A stretch of 22,895 bases of DNA from 2-02-FULL-46-13 sp036517235 (lineage in GTDB: Bacteria; Patescibacteriota; Minisyncoccia; Phycocordibacterales; DSPV01). Numbering within the stretch: position 1 is the first letter of the stretch; each line of letters begins with the position of its first letter. The stretch lies in NCBI GenBank assembly GCA_036517235.1, contig DATDXL010000006.1:1-22895 (forward strand), given 5' to 3'. This document shows, piece after piece, positions 21,009 to 22,895 of this stretch. Under the pieces are notes generated by a model. The model had not been told where the DNA came from. It ran no database searches and saw nothing but the letters and a program-made list of their open reading frames with translations. The translations under genes were made by a program, and so were the position numbers.

Positions 21009-21392
21009 ATGACCGCATTGAGGTCCTTAAGATTTGGCGATATCCCCAAGAAGGGCGATATCTCAGTTCTTACCATTGTCGCCAAAGGCGACACACGGAT
21101 GGAACTGGTTCGAGTGTTCATCTCGGACCGCGTTCCTACGACAAGCAAACGATTGGCCGGATATGCACGAACCGCAACGGATTCGGGGTCGGCTGGTCTT
21201 GACGATGGTTTCGGAAGCGAAAGCCTTCTGAAGTCGCAGATGACCCTGGAGTTTCTCGGGCTTACCGGGAGCGGGAAAAACCGCTCGTTTGCCGATACCC
21301 TTGAAAACTCTTTACAGCTCAAAGGTTTCACCGAGCGGGGAGATATGATCGGTATCCGCCATGCGACCATTCCATCCATTGTCTTCCACTAG
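21009..21392 (+). CDS. Hypothetical protein, 127 aa
   Basis: A soluble 127-residue protein I do not recognise. The first part alternates strands (DISVLTIVAKGD, MELVRVFISDRV). The middle is Gly/Ser-rich (TATDSGSAGLDDGFGSES), and the end has FLGLTGSGKNRSF followed by GDMIGIRHATIPSIV. The GLTGSGKN stretch resembles a P-loop in passing, but no Walker B or suitable fold is visible in so short a chain. It is a single-gene transcript with a textbook promoter, an AGGAGGAG ribosome site and a strong terminator, so it is probably well expressed. Confidence 0.65.
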   Translation: MTALRSLRFGDIPKKGDISVLTIVAKGDTRMELVRVFISDRVPTTSKRLAGYARTATDSGSAGLDDGFGSESLLKSQMTLEFLGLTGSGKNRSFADTLENSLQLKGFTERGDMIGIRHATIPSIVFH

Positions 21393-21413
21393 AGGCAAGG
21401 GGCTACAAAGTGA

Positions 21414-21446
21414 AAAGAACCGCGATAGTACCGCGGTTCTTTGTTT
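21414..21446 (+). terminator. Intrinsic terminator of 127-aa orphan gene
   Basis: AAAGAACCGCG (21414-21424) pairs with CGCGGTTCTTT (21432-21442) across a 7-nt loop; the tail is TTTGTTT. Confidence 0.9.
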
Positions 21447-21470
21447 AAGGATTACCGCTCTGCAAGAATC

Positions 21471-21499
21471 TTGACGCGGCCGGAGAAATCCTCTATTAT
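21471..21499 (+). promoter_or_regulatory. Promoter of homoserine dehydrogenase gene
   Basis: TTGACG (21471-21476), exactly 17 bp, TATTAT (21494-21499). Confidence 0.65.
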
Positions 21500-21547
21500 A
21501 CGGCACAGGCCCTCGACCAAAAATCTAAACTCGGAGGAGTATGCGCA

Positions 21548-22510
21548 ATGGTAAAGGTTGCTCTTATTGGATTCGGCATGATTAATAAGGCCGTCAAGGC
21601 CAAAATTGATCAAATGAGCGGATGGGTGGTGGAAACCGTCATCCGCAAAAGCTCGCTCGGCGAGCAGCATAGTTTCCACATGTCGGACATCGCTTTTCTC
21701 GCAATCCCGACGGAAAACGGAGGCGACACCGCACGACAATACATCGCTCAGAGTCTTGCGATGGGCATACCAATCGTCACCTGCGAAAAGGGTGCCCTCT
21801 CGCACCACTTCGATAAATTCTTGCGGAACTTCGACAAGCTCGGCTACAGCGCGACGGTCGGCGGCGGCACTCGCCTCCTTCCGTCGCTTCGTGAACGTCT
21901 GAACGGACGGAAAGACGTTATCGTCCATGGCGTTGTCAACGGTACACTCAATTTCATTTTCAGCGCGATGGATAACGACTCCGATTCTCTCGGGGCGGCC
22001 GTCAAGAAGGCGATGAAGTTGGGATACGCAGAGCCGGGGGCGGAGAGCGCGCTCGACGTCCTCAACGGCGAAATGATGGATACCGTCATGAAGACGGCAA
22101 TCATCTACAACACCTGCATGCGTTTGGGGAAATCCATGAACGCCGGCGACGTGAAGATTGTGGCGCTTGATTCGAAAAATCTCGCGCGGCTCGTCCGTGA
22201 GGTTTCCGTTCGCCGCTATGTCGTCTCGTTCTTACCGCAGAGCAAGGACGGAGAAGAAGATTCTGCTGATATTATCGGCGGCTTCTCCTACTCGATCGAC
22301 GGGTGGAAGATTCGGGCCGGATTCGTTCGTACGGATTCCGACCCACTCTTTCGCAGTCGACTTCCCGCAGGAGCGAACAACTGCATCATCACGTGCGAGG
22401 GGGTTGGGGGCGAGGACGGTATCTATGTGCTCGCGAACGGCCCCGGCGCAGGTCCGGAGCCAACAGCCTCATCCATGATGAGCGATGCGCGAAAGCTCTT
22501 GCGGCTCTGA
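21548..22510 (+). CDS. hom: Homoserine dehydrogenase
   Basis: A 320-residue enzyme that reduces aspartate semialdehyde to homoserine with NAD(P)H. The N-terminal nucleotide loop is LIGFGMINKAV. The catalytic domain has GGGTRLLPSL, VHGVVNGTLNFIFSAM and LGYAEPG, then a D-x-x-x-K pair (MMDTVMKTA) corresponding to the catalytic Asp/Lys. GPGAGPEPTASS closes the NAD site. No ACT domain follows, so feedback control of the usual kind is absent. TCEKGAL replaces the common TANK motif. ATG 21548 follows GGAGGAG by about 9 nt. Confidence 0.85.
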   Translation: MVKVALIGFGMINKAVKAKIDQMSGWVVETVIRKSSLGEQHSFHMSDIAFLAIPTENGGDTARQYIAQSLAMGIPIVTCEKGALSHHFDKFLRNFDKLGYSATVGGGTRLLPSLRERLNGRKDVIVHGVVNGTLNFIFSAMDNDSDSLGAAVKKAMKLGYAEPGAESALDVLNGEMMDTVMKTAIIYNTCMRLGKSMNAGDVKIVALDSKNLARLVREVSVRRYVVSFLPQSKDGEEDSADIIGGFSYSIDGWKIRAGFVRTDSDPLFRSRLPAGANNCIITCEGVGGEDGIYVLANGPGAGPEPTASSMMSDARKLLRL

Positions 22511-22534
22511 AGCCAGTCGAGTTCACTATCCATT

Positions 22535-22570
22535 GGGGCCTATCCGACGTACGGATAGGCCCCTCTTTTT
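22535..22570 (+). terminator. Intrinsic terminator of hom
   Basis: GGGGCCTATCCG (22535-22546) pairs perfectly with CGGATAGGCCCC (22552-22563) around a 5-nt loop, followed by TCTTTTT. Confidence 0.9.
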
Positions 22571-22590
22571 ACACTTCGGCGTAAATCGAA

Positions 22591-22895
22591 TTACTCTGCG
22601 CGCCCGAGATAAAACCATTCTTCCCCAGCTTTTGCGCCGTGTTTGGGGAGGATCATGACGCTGTCGCTCTCGGCGACCAGTGCTTCTCCCGATTCCCGAG
22701 TCGCTACGCGGGTACCGGCGGGGATTTCTTCGAGATGCCGCCACTCCTTTTCAAACCGATCTCCGGTATGGAGTTTCTTTTCAAGCGTTTGCATACGAAT
22801 GGCGCGCGGGGGCGCGAACCGCTCCACCGGAAAGTCAATCAGGCCCGCGTGTGTCATAGCCCGCAGAATAACCGCCTCGGCGACATCTACCGTCT
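22591..22895 (-). CDS. Partial gene, possibly succinylglutamate desuccinylase/aspartoacylase C-terminus
   Basis: The frame is open from the right edge to the stop at 22591, giving about 100 C-terminal residues; the start lies outside the window. The order TVDVAEAVILRAMTHAGLI, then a beta-rich section (IPAGTRVATRESGEALVAE), a proline-containing ILPKHGA and a final GEEWFYLGR resembles the end of AstE/AspA-like M14 zinc carboxypeptidase-fold proteins. The catalytic zinc ligands would be in the missing part, so the assignment is tentative. An internal ATG at 22857 is unlikely to be the real start because the upstream frame keeps coding character. Confidence 0.45.
   Translation of the reverse strand, partial: TVDVAEAVILRAMTHAGLIDFPVERFAPPRAIRMQTLEKKLHTGDRFEKEWRHLEEIPAGTRVATRESGEALVAESDSVMILPKHGAKAGEEWFYLGRAE

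Noticed and set aside
21250..21320. GLTGSGKN resembling a Walker A P-loop in the 127-aa protein
   Set aside because: The surrounding chain is too short for a P-loop NTPase and no Walker B or other NTPase motif is visible.
1..22895. Insertion sequences, prophage or CRISPR array
   Set aside because: No transposase, integrase or phage structural motifs, no terminal inverted repeats flanking genes, and no regularly spaced short repeats were seen.

Overview
The window reads like a chromosomal segment of a Candidate Phyla Radiation (Patescibacteria, probably Parcubacteria-like) bacterium. This is inferred from the small, tightly packed genes, a histidine kinase of the SHQLRAP type, an isoleucyl-tRNA synthetase of the eukaryote/archaeon-like type, many short orphan proteins, and the absence of transposases or phage genes. 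No RNA gene or CRISPR array is visible.

Layout. 1-2050 (minus): 3' part of a TyrA-like prephenate dehydrogenase gene, a short 5-formyltetrahydrofolate cyclo-ligase and an APH-fold phosphotransferase. 2057-3170: an AbiEii-type toxin module lying between two broken copies of a histidine-kinase 3' end. 3171-3632: remnant of a 2OG-Fe(II) dioxygenase. 3748-6597 (plus): ileS. 6755-10643 (minus): a TPR-like orphan, a coiled-coil protein and a HicBA module, each bounded by further copies of the kinase 3' end; then the intact histidine kinase, a one-pass membrane peptide and a SET-domain methyltransferase. 10742-15272 (minus): a polytopic membrane protein, a GreA/B-like factor, a small winged-helix-like protein, and a Gfo/Idh - DegT - Nudix operon. 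15610-19614: two SAM methyltransferases, two paralogous GRDP-like proteins with Cys-rich tails, a serine hydrolase and a truncated small membrane protein. 19699-22510 (plus): lysA, an orphan and a homoserine dehydrogenase. At the right edge is a partial gene that may be AstE/AspA-like.

Two repeated structures stand out. First, five copies of the 3' end of a histidine kinase gene (one intact, four orphan remnants) bracket toxin-antitoxin and small-gene units. Each unit carries its own promoter and ends in a kinase tail, which suggests cassettes recombining at kinase 3' ends. Second, a roughly 95-bp promoter-plus-leader occurs three times (R1, R2, R3). It has a strict 17-bp promoter spacer, a 9-bp hairpin kept paired despite substitutions, a 5-codon upstream ORF starting in the hairpin loop, and a GGGAGG ribosome binding site. 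It precedes one membrane protein, one truncated relative, and a 17-codon ORF overlapping the Gfo/Idh start.

Start sites fall into two classes. Many genes have a -10 box only 5-8 bp before the ATG and no SD, so their mRNAs are probably leaderless. Others (greA-like, GRDP-like pair, the 127-aa orphan, hom, R-element genes) have a clear SD, most of them also with a TTGACA-type -35.
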